DNA of 64,000 nt, taken from Salinicoccus hispanicus. GTDB lineage: Bacteria; Bacillota; Bacilli; Staphylococcales; Salinicoccaceae. Location: assembly GCF_009831115.1 (NCBI RefSeq), contig NZ_WUUK01000005.1, positions 214,520 to 278,519 on the forward strand, given 5' to 3'. Positions 43,773-53,420 of the stretch are shown piece by piece. Below the pieces are notes generated by a model. The model did not search any database. It had not been told where the DNA came from and saw only the letters and a program-made list of their open reading frames with translations. The stretch's first letter is position 1. Each line of letters begins with the position of its first letter. Made by a program: the position numbers and the translations under genes.

Positions 43773-46700
43773 TTATTCTATGACGACATATGAAGATGGT
43801 ACTGTCGTTTGCACGACCTGCTGCTTCTTATTGTATTTTGATTTGACGACTGTATCGGCCGCGATATCATATACATCAAAGTGCCTGCCAGGTGATTCGA
43901 TCATGATACTCATTGCCGAGTCGAGCTGCGTGATCGTTTCTGTCTCGTCACCAGCAACCCCTCTGAGTATGAATTCATATATGTCACCTACATGATTCGC
44001 TTCTGTGCCTGGCGCGCGCAGTACATCGACTTCCACTGCATCATATGCTGCAAACTGCTGGAAGTTCTGAACGGTCAGCTGGACTGCTGTGCTGCCGACG
44101 TTCAATACAACCGTCTTATTCTTGCGCATTCCCGCAAACTGCGAAATCAACTCATCTGAAATTCTGATTGAAGCAGATCCGTCCTGGATACTTGCGTCAG
44201 GTATGGTCACCTGAATATCTTTGATATTGTTTCTTGTAATGCCATCACCGATATCCGCTTCTGTCAGCTCGTAAGCATTGTCTTCCGGTGTTTCTTCAGG
44301 TAATTCCTCATCAGGCAGTTCCGCTTCGCCTTCTGTGATTGTATTTTCGTCGAAATTGACCGTGTAGACGTATGTGCCACTGTTGCCCGCTATATCAATA
44401 AATTCGAGTGTCAGATTATGCACGCCTGTGTGGCCTGAGAAATCAAGTGACAGTGTACCGTCAGCATCAATCGTAACAGCACCTTCCTCTGTACCCGCAT
44501 TGTCAGTCAGCTCATAGTTTGAACTGATGAAGGTATTTGGATCATAGGACATGCCGTACATCTCCTCAAGTACCGGAAGTACTTCGATGTAGAGGTCTTC
44601 AATATCAGCTGAGATGACACCACCCGAAATTGCCGGGTCCACAACTTGTGCTGCACTGCGTTTGACGAACAATGGTCCATCATATTGGAGTTCGGTGCCG
44701 CCTTCATGGAGAGAAATGGCATCTATCGTATATACACCATCCGGCACGTCTGAATAAACGTATTCTCCATTTTCGATATTATACATTGTCCCGTCTACAG
44801 GCACTGTAATAGAAGATCCTATGCCTTCAATAAAGGCGAAATCGCCAATATAGCCATCTGCATTCGGTCCTGCTGTCGGATTGAGCAGATCGTACCAGCT
44901 GAATGCTGTCAGCTGCTGTGGATTATGAAAAGCCGCATATACGGACGTTTCGTCCTGTACGCCGTCGCCGTTAGGTGACATATGGTAGTCGTTAAGATAG
45001 AGTTCTGCAAATCCCTGCTGCATCGGTGGTGCAAAACCGACCGCAAATGGCACGGAATACGTACCGGATCCACTTGTAACATTGATATAACCGAGGAACT
45101 CATTGCCCGGTTCTTCAACACCCGCCGGTACATCCAGGTTGAACTGGACCGTCTGGCTGCCGTTCACTGTCACCGACTGTGTACTTGGTGTCAGTGTTGC
45201 GCCGGCCATTGACCCTGTCGGTGCTTTGACTGTTACGACATCAAAGCTGTAGGTCTCCCCGGAGCTGCTTTCGATGATGAGGTCCTTCGTCACTGTCTGT
45301 GCCGATTCACCCGGGCTGACGAATCCGAAGGACATCGTACCACGTGTATGACTGTGCGTTTCACCATCCATTGTGGATTCATGCGGCACTTTAATCAGTG
45401 TATTCGTTGTTGCTGCAGCGTACGGCTGGACGAGTCCTGCGCCCTGATCGAATACATCATAGAGCGTCGTATCGAGTACTTTGGCCGTGTTGCTCATCGC
45501 TGACTTCACGTCGAACGGTGTCCATTCCGGATGCAGTTCGATAAGCAGTGCGCCGATTCCCGCTGCATGCGGTGTCGCCATGGAAGTGCCTGTGTATTGT
45601 GAGTATGCTTTGGAATAATCTCCGGAAGCAGCAAATTCAGGAATTGTGGAAAGTATGTTTGTTCCTGGTGCTGAAACGTCCGGTTTAATATCGAAGTTCG
45701 GCGTAGACGGACCTCTTGAAGAGGAATCATTCACTGCGTCACCCGCTGTCATTGCATCTTCAAAGCTGTTGAAAGTGATGCTGCCGGTACCCGCTTCGTC
45801 TACTGCAGATGCAAATTCTGCACCGAGTGTATGCGAGATATCAAGTGTTGGTACGTAGTCGAATGCTGTACCGAGGAAGACGTCCACCGGTCCAGGCGCG
45901 TTCGATCCGTCTGCGGAATTGTAGATGATGACGCCTTGAGCACCATTATCACGTGCATTCGCAATCTTATCGACAAATGCGATTTCACCACGCTGTATGA
46001 GTGCGACTTTATTCTCAGCATCAACACCTTCAAAGTCGGTACCATTTCCGACACCGGGTACACTGACGACTTCCATCGTCTCTTCAAGGTTTTCTTCCGG
46101 ATGTGAACCGATCATGAAAGCCATGAAGTTCGCATCAAATGTCTCTGAAAAACTACCTGCTTCAAGTGTGACATTGGAGGCCACTCTCTGCTCAGGCAAT
46201 GTCGTATTGCCGACACTGATGGCCATCGTACTCGTTGCCGGTCCACCGACTGTAGAGCGTTCTGGACCAGAGTTGCCGGTTGCTGCAAAAGCAGTCGTAC
46301 CGAGCAGCATGGCGTTGTTCAGTGCAAAGGAGTTTGCCTGGCTCTCATCACTCAGCGTATTGCCGAGAGAAAGATTGATGACATCCATGCCATCCTCTAC
46401 TGCGCCTTCAACGCCGCCTACAATCCAGGATGTATAACCACTGCCGTATGCACCGAGTACACGATAGGCATACAGATCGACATTCGGTGCTACACCGATC
46501 ATACCGTAGTCATTATTGCCCTGTGCTGCAATTGTTCCGGCCACATGTGTACCGTGTGTCGTCCAATAGGAGTTGCCACGATCATCATATTCCGGCAGAC
46601 CATCCGGACGTTCTTCAGGTTTTGTTTCGTAAGGATCATCCGACGGTCTTTCCACCAGATAGTTCGTACCGTTCACATAGTTTCTGCCACCCTTGTATAC

Positions 46701-47414
46701 ATCAGCGAGATCGGGGTGGTTGTAGTCTATACCTGTATCGATGACGCCTACTTTTACGCCTTGGCCGCGATTGCCAAGTTCCCATACTTTCGGGATATCA
46801 AGGTGCGTAATGCCTGTGATGTAGTTCGGTGCCATATCTTCATCCGATACATCAGACACACCTTCGATGTCTTCATTGTGTATCGTGCCGACTTCAGGAT
46901 CGAGCTGGACAAAATAGTCCTCCTCGACCAGTGCCACTTCTTCAACTTCCAGCAGTTTTCCAAGATCTTCTGCTGCAACAGTCATGGATTCGGCATTCAG
47001 CACAGTAGAGTATGTATTGCCTTTGGAAAAATTGATATTCTTATTCCGCATACTGTGTTCAGCCTGACGCTGCTGTTTCTCTATTTTCTGTCTGACCTTG
47101 TCTGCATCAAGTCCAGACCATTTTTTCCCTTGTGATTGTACAATCCCTTTTTGGAGTCCAACAGAAGGTTCCCTGTAATGTACAATGACATTCACATTAC
47201 CTTCCTTGTTCTCAAGACTCTCACCAAGCTGGGCCTCACCCGTAAGAACATCCAGCTGGCTCTGCACGTTCTGATACTGTTCAAAGTGCGTTTCGTCCAA
47301 TGTTGGCGAACGTTCCGGTTTGCCCAGTTCGTTTGCCATTACTTCGGTGCCGAATGCACTGAATACCAGAAGAAGTGCTGTGAATAGAAGAAAAATCCGT
47401 TTAAACGACTGCAT
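43773..47414 (-). CDS. Secreted subtilisin-like serine protease (S8, Vpr-like)
   Basis: A 1213-residue preproenzyme. Signal peptide about 1-28 (RIFLLFTALLLVFSAFG, then VMANE); inhibitor-I9-like propeptide to about 190; catalytic domain with Asp 226 (VGVIDTGID), His 287 (THGTHVAG) and Ser 611 (GTSMATPHAAG). A PA domain is inserted at about 410-560 (QRGEIAFVDKIANARDNGAQG, core DKIANARDNGAQG). Beta-rich, Fn3-like modules follow, with an acidic linker of Glu and Pro near 1080. There is no LPXTG or membrane anchor, so it is secreted or loosely wall-bound. Its mRNA starts with a long hairpin. Confidence 0.93.
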   Translation of the reverse strand: MQSFKRIFLLFTALLLVFSAFGTEVMANELGKPERSPTLDETHFEQYQNVQSQLDVLTGEAQLGESLENKEGNVNVIVHYREPSVGLQKGIVQSQGKKWSGLDADKVRQKIEKQQRQAEHSMRNKNINFSKGNTYSTVLNAESMTVAAEDLGKLLEVEEVALVEEDYFVQLDPEVGTIHNEDIEGVSDVSDEDMAPNYITGITHLDIPKVWELGNRGQGVKVGVIDTGIDYNHPDLADVYKGGRNYVNGTNYLVERPSDDPYETKPEERPDGLPEYDDRGNSYWTTHGTHVAGTIAAQGNNDYGMIGVAPNVDLYAYRVLGAYGSGYTSWIVGGVEGAVEDGMDVINLSLGNTLSDESQANSFALNNAMLLGTTAFAATGNSGPERSTVGGPATSTMAISVGNTTLPEQRVASNVTLEAGSFSETFDANFMAFMIGSHPEENLEETMEVVSVPGVGNGTDFEGVDAENKVALIQRGEIAFVDKIANARDNGAQGVIIYNSADGSNAPGPVDVFLGTAFDYVPTLDISHTLGAEFASAVDEAGTGSITFNSFEDAMTAGDAVNDSSSRGPSTPNFDIKPDVSAPGTNILSTIPEFAASGDYSKAYSQYTGTSMATPHAAGIGALLIELHPEWTPFDVKSAMSNTAKVLDTTLYDVFDQGAGLVQPYAAATTNTLIKVPHESTMDGETHSHTRGTMSFGFVSPGESAQTVTKDLIIESSSGETYSFDVVTVKAPTGSMAGATLTPSTQSVTVNGSQTVQFNLDVPAGVEEPGNEFLGYINVTSGSGTYSVPFAVGFAPPMQQGFAELYLNDYHMSPNGDGVQDETSVYAAFHNPQQLTAFSWYDLLNPTAGPNADGYIGDFAFIEGIGSSITVPVDGTMYNIENGEYVYSDVPDGVYTIDAISLHEGGTELQYDGPLFVKRSAAQVVDPAISGGVISADIEDLYIEVLPVLEEMYGMSYDPNTFISSNYELTDNAGTEEGAVTIDADGTLSLDFSGHTGVHNLTLEFIDIAGNSGTYVYTVNFDENTITEGEAELPDEELPEETPEDNAYELTEADIGDGITRNNIKDIQVTIPDASIQDGSASIRISDELISQFAGMRKNKTVVLNVGSTAVQLTVQNFQQFAAYDAVEVDVLRAPGTEANHVGDIYEFILRGVAGDETETITQLDSAMSIMIESPGRHFDVYDIAADTVVKSKYNKKQQVVQTTVPSSYVVIE

Positions 47415-47437
47415 CTATCATTCCCCCTATATATTAT

Positions 47438-47470
47438 GAACTGTTCAAATTTTCAAAAATTAAACAGTTC
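47438..47470 (-). promoter_or_regulatory. Hairpin at the 5' end of the subtilase mRNA
   Basis: A 33-bp palindrome centred on 47454: outer arms GAACTGTT / AACAGTTC are perfect, and the inner half pairs with two mismatches. The predicted transcript start (about 47470) is its first base. It ends about 10 nt before the ribosome site. It may stabilise the mRNA, or be an operator. Confidence 0.55.
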
Positions 47471-47476
47471 TTCTAT

Positions 47477-47505
47477 AGGATATACATTTTCCAATGATGG
47501 TGCAA
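47477..47505 (-). promoter_or_regulatory. Possible promoter of the subtilase gene
   Basis: On the minus strand: TTGCAC (47505-47500), 17-bp spacer, TATCCT (47482-47477). Confidence 0.45.
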
Positions 47506-47606
47506 TAAGTATTTCCTTGAAAATCATATGAGGATGGCCGTGGATTCCATCAATACTAAGAATGAAATGATCTTTGGAATCCCGTAATCATGAATTCCAC
47601 ACTAAA

Positions 47607-47646
47607 AAGATCCCGAATTCGGATTGATTTCCAACTTCCGGGATTA
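47607..47646 (-). terminator. Terminator of the polyphosphate kinase gene
   Basis: ATCCCG / CGGGAT arms with further imperfect inner pairing, followed on the minus strand by CTTTTTAG. Confidence 0.65.
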
Positions 47647-47665
47647 TCGTATATAGATTATTTGC

Positions 47666-49093
47666 CTATTTACCGAGACGCGCTTCACACGCCTCTATCA
47701 CTTTTCTGAGTGCCGTAATCCTGGCATATTTCTTATTGTTTCCGGCGATGACATGCCAGGGTGCGTGTTCAGTATTCGTTTCGCGCACCATGTCTTCCCC
47801 CGCCTGCACGTAGAGATCCCATTTCTCCCTGTTCCTCCAGTCTTCATCCGTCAGTTTCCACTGCTTGTCCGCGTCATCCTGACGATCATTGAAGCGTTCC
47901 AGCTGTTCATCCTTATCGAGTGACAGGAAGAACTTCACGATGATTGCACCGGAATTATACAATGATTTCTCAAAGTTGTTGATCTCCTCATAGGCCTGTT
48001 TCCATTCCGTGTTCGTTGCGAACCCTTCGATACGTTCCACAAGCACTCTGCCATACCAGCTGCGGTCAAAGAAACCGATGTGTCCGCTTCTTGGCGTATC
48101 GATGGCAAACCGCCATAAGTAGTGGCGCGCCAGTTCAATGTCGCTCGGTGCCCCGGTCGCATTGACCGTATACCCGGTCGGATCCAGACTCTCCCGGATA
48201 CGCTTGATATTGCCACCTTTGCCGGCTGCATCCATGCCTTCGTACACAATGACGAGCGGCATCTTCTTCTCATAGAGCTGGAACTGGATTTCGCGCATCC
48301 TCGACTGCAGTTCAGGCAGTATCTCCTTGTATTCCTTTTTCTTGATCTTTTCCTTCTTGAAGTCGAAGTTGAAGAATTCAGGTTCATAGTTCTTGGTAAA
48401 TTCTCCATCCACTTCCGGTGTTTTCGCGTTCTCTTCCTTTTTAACCCGCTTCTCCAGACGTTCTATGATGGTGCTGTAGAGCGTGTTGATTGCACCACCC
48501 TTGTCCTCGAAATCGATCACCGTCCACGGACAGCCGGTCGGTTCATTGAGGAACTGCTTCATTTCATTTTCATAGTCGATCTTATCCAGCCGTTCTGCAA
48601 ACTCCTCCGCCTTCCACTTCAGCACAGGGTTCGCCCTCAGTTTTTCAATATGCCGGTCTCTCACTTCATCCGTCGTATGCACGTAGAACTTGATGATTTC
48701 ATAGCCATTATTCATCAGCGTCTGTTCAAAGTGGTCGATATCCTTTTTGATCTCCCCGTAGTCCACTCTGACGTTTTCCTGCACATTGTTCGTCTTGTAT
48801 TCGATGTACTGGGCATACCAGCTTCTGAAATGGATATTGATATCCCCGTTCTTCGGCAGGTGGTTCCAGTAGCGCTGCAGGAACGGGTACCTGAGATCTA
48901 TATCCCTTGGCGGACGGGTGGCCATGAAATCCGTATATTTGGCATCGAGCGCCATATACAGTGCGTTCGACAGACGGGATTTCCCGGATGCTGGTGGGCC
49001 TTCAATCACAATCATGAGTGGAATCCCCAACTCATTCGTCTTTCTCGTCATTTCTCCTATTCTGTTCTCAAGCATCTCATCTGTTTCTACCAT
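47666..49093 (-). CDS. Tandem-domain polyphosphate kinase 2 / polyphosphate:AMP phosphotransferase
   Basis: A 475-residue protein of two fused PPK2 domains. Walker A motifs: EGPPASGKSRLS in the first half and EGMDAAGKGGNIKR in the second. Second-domain lid and catalytic text includes ATGAPSDIELARHYLWRF and FFDRSWYGRVLVERI. Class II PPK2 enzymes with this layout phosphorylate AMP to ADP with polyphosphate; only the C-terminal domain is usually catalytic, and the first has a divergent loop (PPAS). ATG 49093 follows a GGGAGAG site. It is monocistronic. Confidence 0.9.
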   Translation of the reverse strand: MVETDEMLENRIGEMTRKTNELGIPLMIVIEGPPASGKSRLSNALYMALDAKYTDFMATRPPRDIDLRYPFLQRYWNHLPKNGDINIHFRSWYAQYIEYKTNNVQENVRVDYGEIKKDIDHFEQTLMNNGYEIIKFYVHTTDEVRDRHIEKLRANPVLKWKAEEFAERLDKIDYENEMKQFLNEPTGCPWTVIDFEDKGGAINTLYSTIIERLEKRVKKEENAKTPEVDGEFTKNYEPEFFNFDFKKEKIKKKEYKEILPELQSRMREIQFQLYEKKMPLVIVYEGMDAAGKGGNIKRIRESLDPTGYTVNATGAPSDIELARHYLWRFAIDTPRSGHIGFFDRSWYGRVLVERIEGFATNTEWKQAYEEINNFEKSLYNSGAIIVKFFLSLDKDEQLERFNDRQDDADKQWKLTDEDWRNREKWDLYVQAGEDMVRETNTEHAPWHVIAGNNKKYARITALRKVIEACEARLGK

Positions 49094-49228
49094 GTCATCT
49101 CTCCCTTTGTTTATCATCTCTCCTATCTCTACCCACAAGTCAAATAATCTGAACATATTGTAAACTTGAGGTGCATCTCAAATGAATATGATAATATGGT
49201 AGTGTATATAACTTTTAGGGGGATGAAC

Positions 49229-50929
49229 ATGGTACGCACTTTTAAAGACTATGAATACGAAAGACCGGATCTTGAAAAAATATCTTCTGAAGTGGATGCA
49301 TTGCTCGAAGAGTTCAAGACAAAGAATTCTGCAGAGGAACAAGGTGAGGTCATCGACAGGCTGAATGTACATTTCAACCACCTGTCGACAATGAGCACAC
49401 TGACCTACATACGTGCTTCCATTGATACAAAAGATGAGTTCTATGATCAGGAGAGAACGTTCTTCGATGAATACGGACCAATGATCCAGGAGATCGACCA
49501 TAAATACTACCAGGCAATCTCTAGTAGCCAACATAGGGATGCACTCGAGGAAAGATACGGAAAGCAGCTGTTTGCCCTGGCGCAGAATGCAATCAAAGGG
49601 TTCGACCCGAAAGTGAAGGAACTGCTTCAGAAAGAGAACAAGCTCGATTCCGAGTACTCGAAACTCATGGCTTCTGCGGAAATCGAGTTCGATGGCAAGG
49701 TGCTCAACCTGTCCGAATTCGGCCCTTACGCCCAGCACAAGGACCGTGATATGAGACGCGGCGCCACCGAAGCTGTACAAGGCTTCATGGGAACGCAGCT
49801 GGAAAAGATCGATCAGATCTATGATGACCTCGTCAAGACACGCCATCAGATTGCACAGGAACTGGGATATAAGGATTTCGTCGAACTCGGCTATATCCGT
49901 ATGAACCGGATCGACTATGACCGCGATATGGTGGAGAACTTCAGACGCCAGGTGGCGGATCACGTGGTTCCGCTCGTTACGGAACTGAAGGAAAGACAGC
50001 GCAAGAGAATCGGCCTTTCTGAACTGAAATCATATGATGAATCCTTCGATTTCGTCACCGGTAATGCGACACCAAAAGGCGATACTGAAGAGATTCTTGA
50101 GAATGGTGCAAAGATGTACAAAGAACTGTCTCCGGAAACAGACGAATTCTATACATTCATGAGAGAGCGCGAACTGTTTGATGTAGAAGCCAAGAAAGGC
50201 AAGGAAGGCGGCGGGTACTGCACGTTCATACCGAACCATGCATCTCCGTTCATCTTCTCGAATTTCAATGGTACACTGGACGATGTGACTGTGCTGACAC
50301 ATGAAGCCGGGCATGCATTCCAGAGCTATATGTCGAGAGGATTCGAAGTACCGGAATATCAATTCCCGACACTGGAAGCTGCTGAAATCCATTCCATGAG
50401 CATGGAATACTTCACCTACCCTTGGATGAACCTGTTCTTCAAGGAAGATACGGATAAATTCAAGTTCACGCATATGGCGGACAATATCTCCTTCCTGCCT
50501 TATGGAGTGGCCATCGACGAGTTCCAGCATATTGTCTATGAGAACCCCGAACTCACACCTCTCGAGCGCCGTCAGGAATGGAAGAAGCTTGAAGATAAAT
50601 ATCTGCCGCACCGTGACTACGATGGCATAGAGCCGCTCTCAAGCGGAGCGTTCTGGCACAGGCAGGGGCATGTATTCGGTGTACCATTCTACTACATCGA
50701 CTACACGCTGGCGCAAGTGTGTGCACTCCAGTTCTGGAAGCGTGCAAATGAAGACTTCGACGCAGCATGGGCGGACTATGTCAATCTGTGCAAACTGGGT
50801 GGCTCACTGCCATTCAATGCATTGGCACAGTCGGCCAATCTGACCTCTCCGTTTGAGGATGGATGCCTTGAATCCGTAGTGGAGGAAGTTAAGCATTATC
50901 TGAATTCTATCGACGATAAAGTACTATAA
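49229..50929 (+). CDS. pepF: Oligoendopeptidase F (M3 family)
   Basis: A 566-residue cytosolic zinc metallopeptidase. LTHEAGHAFQSY is the HExxH zinc site, with the third ligand Glu in FPTLEAAEIHSMSMEYF. FIFSNFNGTLDDVTVL and HVFGVPFYYIDYTLAQVCAL are the usual M3B flanks. It cleaves short peptides. ATG 49229 is 6 nt after AGGGGG; other in-frame ATGs upstream are worse placed. Length is a little shorter than the 600-residue PepF of lactococci and fits the M3 bacillary group. Confidence 0.93.
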   Translation: MVRTFKDYEYERPDLEKISSEVDALLEEFKTKNSAEEQGEVIDRLNVHFNHLSTMSTLTYIRASIDTKDEFYDQERTFFDEYGPMIQEIDHKYYQAISSSQHRDALEERYGKQLFALAQNAIKGFDPKVKELLQKENKLDSEYSKLMASAEIEFDGKVLNLSEFGPYAQHKDRDMRRGATEAVQGFMGTQLEKIDQIYDDLVKTRHQIAQELGYKDFVELGYIRMNRIDYDRDMVENFRRQVADHVVPLVTELKERQRKRIGLSELKSYDESFDFVTGNATPKGDTEEILENGAKMYKELSPETDEFYTFMRERELFDVEAKKGKEGGGYCTFIPNHASPFIFSNFNGTLDDVTVLTHEAGHAFQSYMSRGFEVPEYQFPTLEAAEIHSMSMEYFTYPWMNLFFKEDTDKFKFTHMADNISFLPYGVAIDEFQHIVYENPELTPLERRQEWKKLEDKYLPHRDYDGIEPLSSGAFWHRQGHVFGVPFYYIDYTLAQVCALQFWKRANEDFDAAWADYVNLCKLGGSLPFNALAQSANLTSPFEDGCLESVVEEVKHYLNSIDDKVL

Positions 50930-50943
50930 AAAAGTATCCTATT

Positions 50944-51110
50944 CATGAACTGAGCCCCATCTAATAGACAGTTCATAAAAAAGGTACCCTGCAGCCAGGC
51001 TGCCATAAGATGACTTCGGTATTTTGCCGGAGTCATCTTTTTGTTGGCACTGCTTTCGTATTCTGTTGTAATGCGCCATGTAATCATCCACCACCCCTTT
51101 CAAGACGCCT
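50944..51110 (-). mobile_element. Remnant of an IS3-family (IS150-like) transposase and terminal repeat
   Basis: On the minus strand, GVVDDYMAHYN and, after a frameshift, KKMTPAKYRSHL correspond to the C-terminal DDYxxHYN...KKMTPVxYRxHL text of IS150-type transposases. The segment ends in an IS-like terminus, with TGAACTGAGCCCC at 50946-50958 read on the plus strand. The gene body is missing and the frame is broken, so it is inactive. It borders the cassette that follows. Confidence 0.7.
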
Positions 51111-51186
51111 AGGCTGGCCGCCTGTTTAAAACCAGTGTCATCCTTGAAAGCAGAGAAGTTTATTCTTTTAAATTTGCATAAACTAT

Positions 51187-51218
51187 TAAGATTAGTTAAT
51201 ATAATAGTAAGATTAGTT
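51187..51218. promoter_or_regulatory. Direct repeats in the promoter of the MBL/TetR cassette
   Basis: TAAGATTAGTT occurs at 51187-51197 and again at 51208-51218, exactly 21 bp (two helical turns) apart. An ACTATT / AATAGT inverted repeat also lies here, and TATAAT is at 51200-51205. This is a likely operator for the TetR-type regulator encoded downstream. Confidence 0.45.
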
Positions 51219-51242
51219 TTAAAGAGAGGTAGGCTCAAGATA

Positions 51243-51950
51243 ATGTTGATTTCCAACGCCAAAAACTTGCATCAACTATCATTTATGCCAAGGCTGTTCC
51301 CTGTGAATTGTTATTTAGTGGAGGAAGATGACAGCTTAACGCTGATAGATTCTGCAATGCCGTTTTGCCACAATAAAATTCTTCTGACTGCCAGTAAAAT
51401 CGGCAAGCCCATCACCAGATTGATACTGACACACGCTCATAGTGATCATGTGGGTTCATTGGATGCAATGAAAGCTGCTCTTCCTGAATTGAGTGTTTAT
51501 ATTTCGGATAGAGACGCACAATTGTTGGCTGGTAATATGACTTTGCTTCCAGATGAACCGAACCAACCGATACGTGGAGGGGTGCCAAAAGGGATCCGAA
51601 CAAGGCCGGATATCTTACTTATGGAAGGTGATCGGATCGGTTCTCTGGAAGTGGTTTGTTCACCAGGACATACACCTGGATCCATCAGTCTGTTTGATTT
51701 GCGCAATGGCAATCTGGTAGCAGGCGATGCGATGCAGACAAAAGGTGGAATCGCTGTTTCAGGTGTAATGAAGCCGCTATTTCCATTTCCAGCACTAGCA
51801 ACATGGCACAAAGAGCTTGCTTTGGAAAGTGCCCAGAAGCTATGTGCGTTAAATCCCGCTTTACTAGCAGTCGGACATGGCAAAATGTTAGAGGATCCCA
51901 AAGCGCAAATGGACAAGGCAATTGAAGAAGCAAAACAACAGATAAAATGA
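51243..51950 (+). CDS. MBL-fold metallohydrolase
   Basis: A 235-residue metallo-beta-lactamase-fold protein of the glyoxalase II/RNase Z-like hydrolase group, not a beta-lactamase by context. LTHAHSDHVGS is the HxHxDH metal site, CSPGHTPGSIS gives the next His, LVAGDAM the bridging Asp, and VGHGK the last His. It is the first gene of a three-gene cassette with a TetR regulator 19 nt later. Base composition is lower in GC than in pepF, suggesting acquisition. Confidence 0.9.
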   Translation: MLISNAKNLHQLSFMPRLFPVNCYLVEEDDSLTLIDSAMPFCHNKILLTASKIGKPITRLILTHAHSDHVGSLDAMKAALPELSVYISDRDAQLLAGNMTLLPDEPNQPIRGGVPKGIRTRPDILLMEGDRIGSLEVVCSPGHTPGSISLFDLRNGNLVAGDAMQTKGGIAVSGVMKPLFPFPALATWHKELALESAQKLCALNPALLAVGHGKMLEDPKAQMDKAIEEAKQQIK

Positions 51951-51969
51951 AGAAATAGGAAGTGGCAAA

Positions 51970-52557
51970 ATGGCAAGCAGGACAAAGCTGGATACGGATT
52001 TGATTTTAGAAAAAGCAACAGCACTCGTAGACGCGCATGGGTTGGATCAACTCTCACTCATTTCGCTGGCCCAGGAATTACACATTAAACCTCCATCCCT
52101 GTATAACCACGTTGATGGGTTACAGAGCTTAAAACAGAAATTGTCTCTATATGGCACAGAACAACTTTATGCTCATTTATTGCCTGCCGCAGTAGGGAAA
52201 ACAGGTGACCAGGCAGTTCATGCACTTTCGCAAGCCTATATTGACTTTGTTAAGATTCATCCTGGACTTTACGATGCAGCCAACCGAATTTCGAAACCTT
52301 TAGATGAGAAGCTGGAACACGCCCAAACCGCTATCGTTAAGCTGGTTTTACAAGTCCTTCAAGAATATGAATTGCAGGAGGAAGCGGCAATTCATACTGT
52401 AAGAGGTTTGAGAAGCATATTACACGGCTTTGCTTCATTGGAAAGAACGGGAGGCTTTCAAATGTCCGTTGATCTCGATGAAAGTTTTTCAGTTACCATC
52501 TCAACCTATCTTGAAGGCATCCATTCAATGGTTGAAAAACAGAAGAATAAAGATTAG
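51970..52557 (+). CDS. TetR/AcrR-family regulator with WHG-type C-terminal domain
   Basis: A 195-residue repressor-like protein. The N-terminal HTH is ILEKATALVDAHGLDQLSLI, then QELHIKPPSLYNHV recognition helix. The C-terminal ligand domain (HALSQAYIDFVKIHPGLYDA, and GLRSILHGFASLE) is of the TetR_C WHG type. It probably controls its own cassette through the direct repeats at 51187-51218. AGGAAGTGG precedes the ATG. Confidence 0.9.
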   Translation: MASRTKLDTDLILEKATALVDAHGLDQLSLISLAQELHIKPPSLYNHVDGLQSLKQKLSLYGTEQLYAHLLPAAVGKTGDQAVHALSQAYIDFVKIHPGLYDAANRISKPLDEKLEHAQTAIVKLVLQVLQEYELQEEAAIHTVRGLRSILHGFASLERTGGFQMSVDLDESFSVTISTYLEGIHSMVEKQKNKD

Positions 52558-52604
52558 AAGAAAAAATGAATAAGGTATGATTTTAAGTGAAGAAGGTGGT
52601 TCGA

Positions 52605-53246
52605 ATGATAAATCTGACACAAGTAAAAAAAGCAGATTTCATTAATCTGCCCTTTATTATCTCAGGAATAGCATTTGTACTTTATCCGATAATCCGGCCC
52701 TTTTCAGATGAAAAAACCATGGAGGGAGCGGTTGTTTTTGCCTCTGGCGAATGGATGATATCCCATATTTTAGGAATGGTTGCTTTCACTTTTCTGTCAG
52801 TCGGTTTTTTAGGGTTATCCGGAGCATTTGAGAATAAGTCTTCCGCTTCTTCTGTCTACACGGCCACGGGACTTTCGATTATCGGACTTGGTTTAACCAT
52901 GCCTTATTATGGCGGAGAGACTTTCGGACTTCATGCAATCGGTCATGCTGCACTTGATCAGCAGAACGATAGCTTAGTCAGTTTGGAAGCAATTGTCCGT
53001 TCCGGCCCTGGCCTGATTCTGTTTATCATTGGACTCATCCTTCTCGTGATTTCAACAATTATCGTGGCAAATACTTTTTGGAAATCCGGGAAACACTCGA
53101 AATGGACCGGTGTTTTGCTTGCAATAGGGATGATATTGTATTTGCCGCAGTTCCTGGCTGATCAGCCACTACGTGTCATCCACGGGCTTCTGATGGCTGT
53201 CGGTTGTTTTTCGATAGCATGGGAAATAACCAGATCAAGAAAATGA
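52605..53246 (+). CDS. Six-helix membrane protein, unknown family
   Basis: A 213-residue protein with about six membrane helices (e.g. FIISGIAFVLYPII, ISHILGMVAFTFLSVGFLGL, LILFIIGLILLVIS). A conserved-looking LHAIGH and MPYYGGETFG sit between helices 3 and 4. ATG 52605 follows AAGGTGG. It is the third gene of the MBL-TetR cassette and the likely membrane partner; export or detoxification is possible but unproven. Confidence 0.8.
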   Translation: MINLTQVKKADFINLPFIISGIAFVLYPIIRPFSDEKTMEGAVVFASGEWMISHILGMVAFTFLSVGFLGLSGAFENKSSASSVYTATGLSIIGLGLTMPYYGGETFGLHAIGHAALDQQNDSLVSLEAIVRSGPGLILFIIGLILLVISTIIVANTFWKSGKHSKWTGVLLAIGMILYLPQFLADQPLRVIHGLLMAVGCFSIAWEITRSRK

Positions 53247-53350
53247 AAAATAATAGATATCACAATTTTCATGTAAGCATCTGAAATGCTGAAGATTTGT
53301 TTGCTGTAGACGATGAATAGCCACTTTAGCAAACTGAAACGGCATAACAG

Positions 53351-53404
53351 AAATAACCCCAAATGGGTCACTTTTTTAAAGTGTCTACCATTTGGGGTTA
53401 TTTC
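53351..53404. terminator. Bidirectional terminator, cassette / LPXTG gene
   Basis: A 16-bp perfect stem (53351-53366 with 53388-53403) with a nested ACTTT / AAAGT pair in the loop. Confidence 0.8.
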
Positions 53405-53420
53405 ATAATTGGAATGTTTT

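Noticed and set aside
48122..49147. 341-codon plus-strand ORF
   Set aside because: Antisense to the tandem PPK2 protein, which has two Walker A motifs in the other frame.
49178..49963. 261-codon minus-strand ORF
   Set aside because: Antisense shadow of pepF, without a ribosome site.
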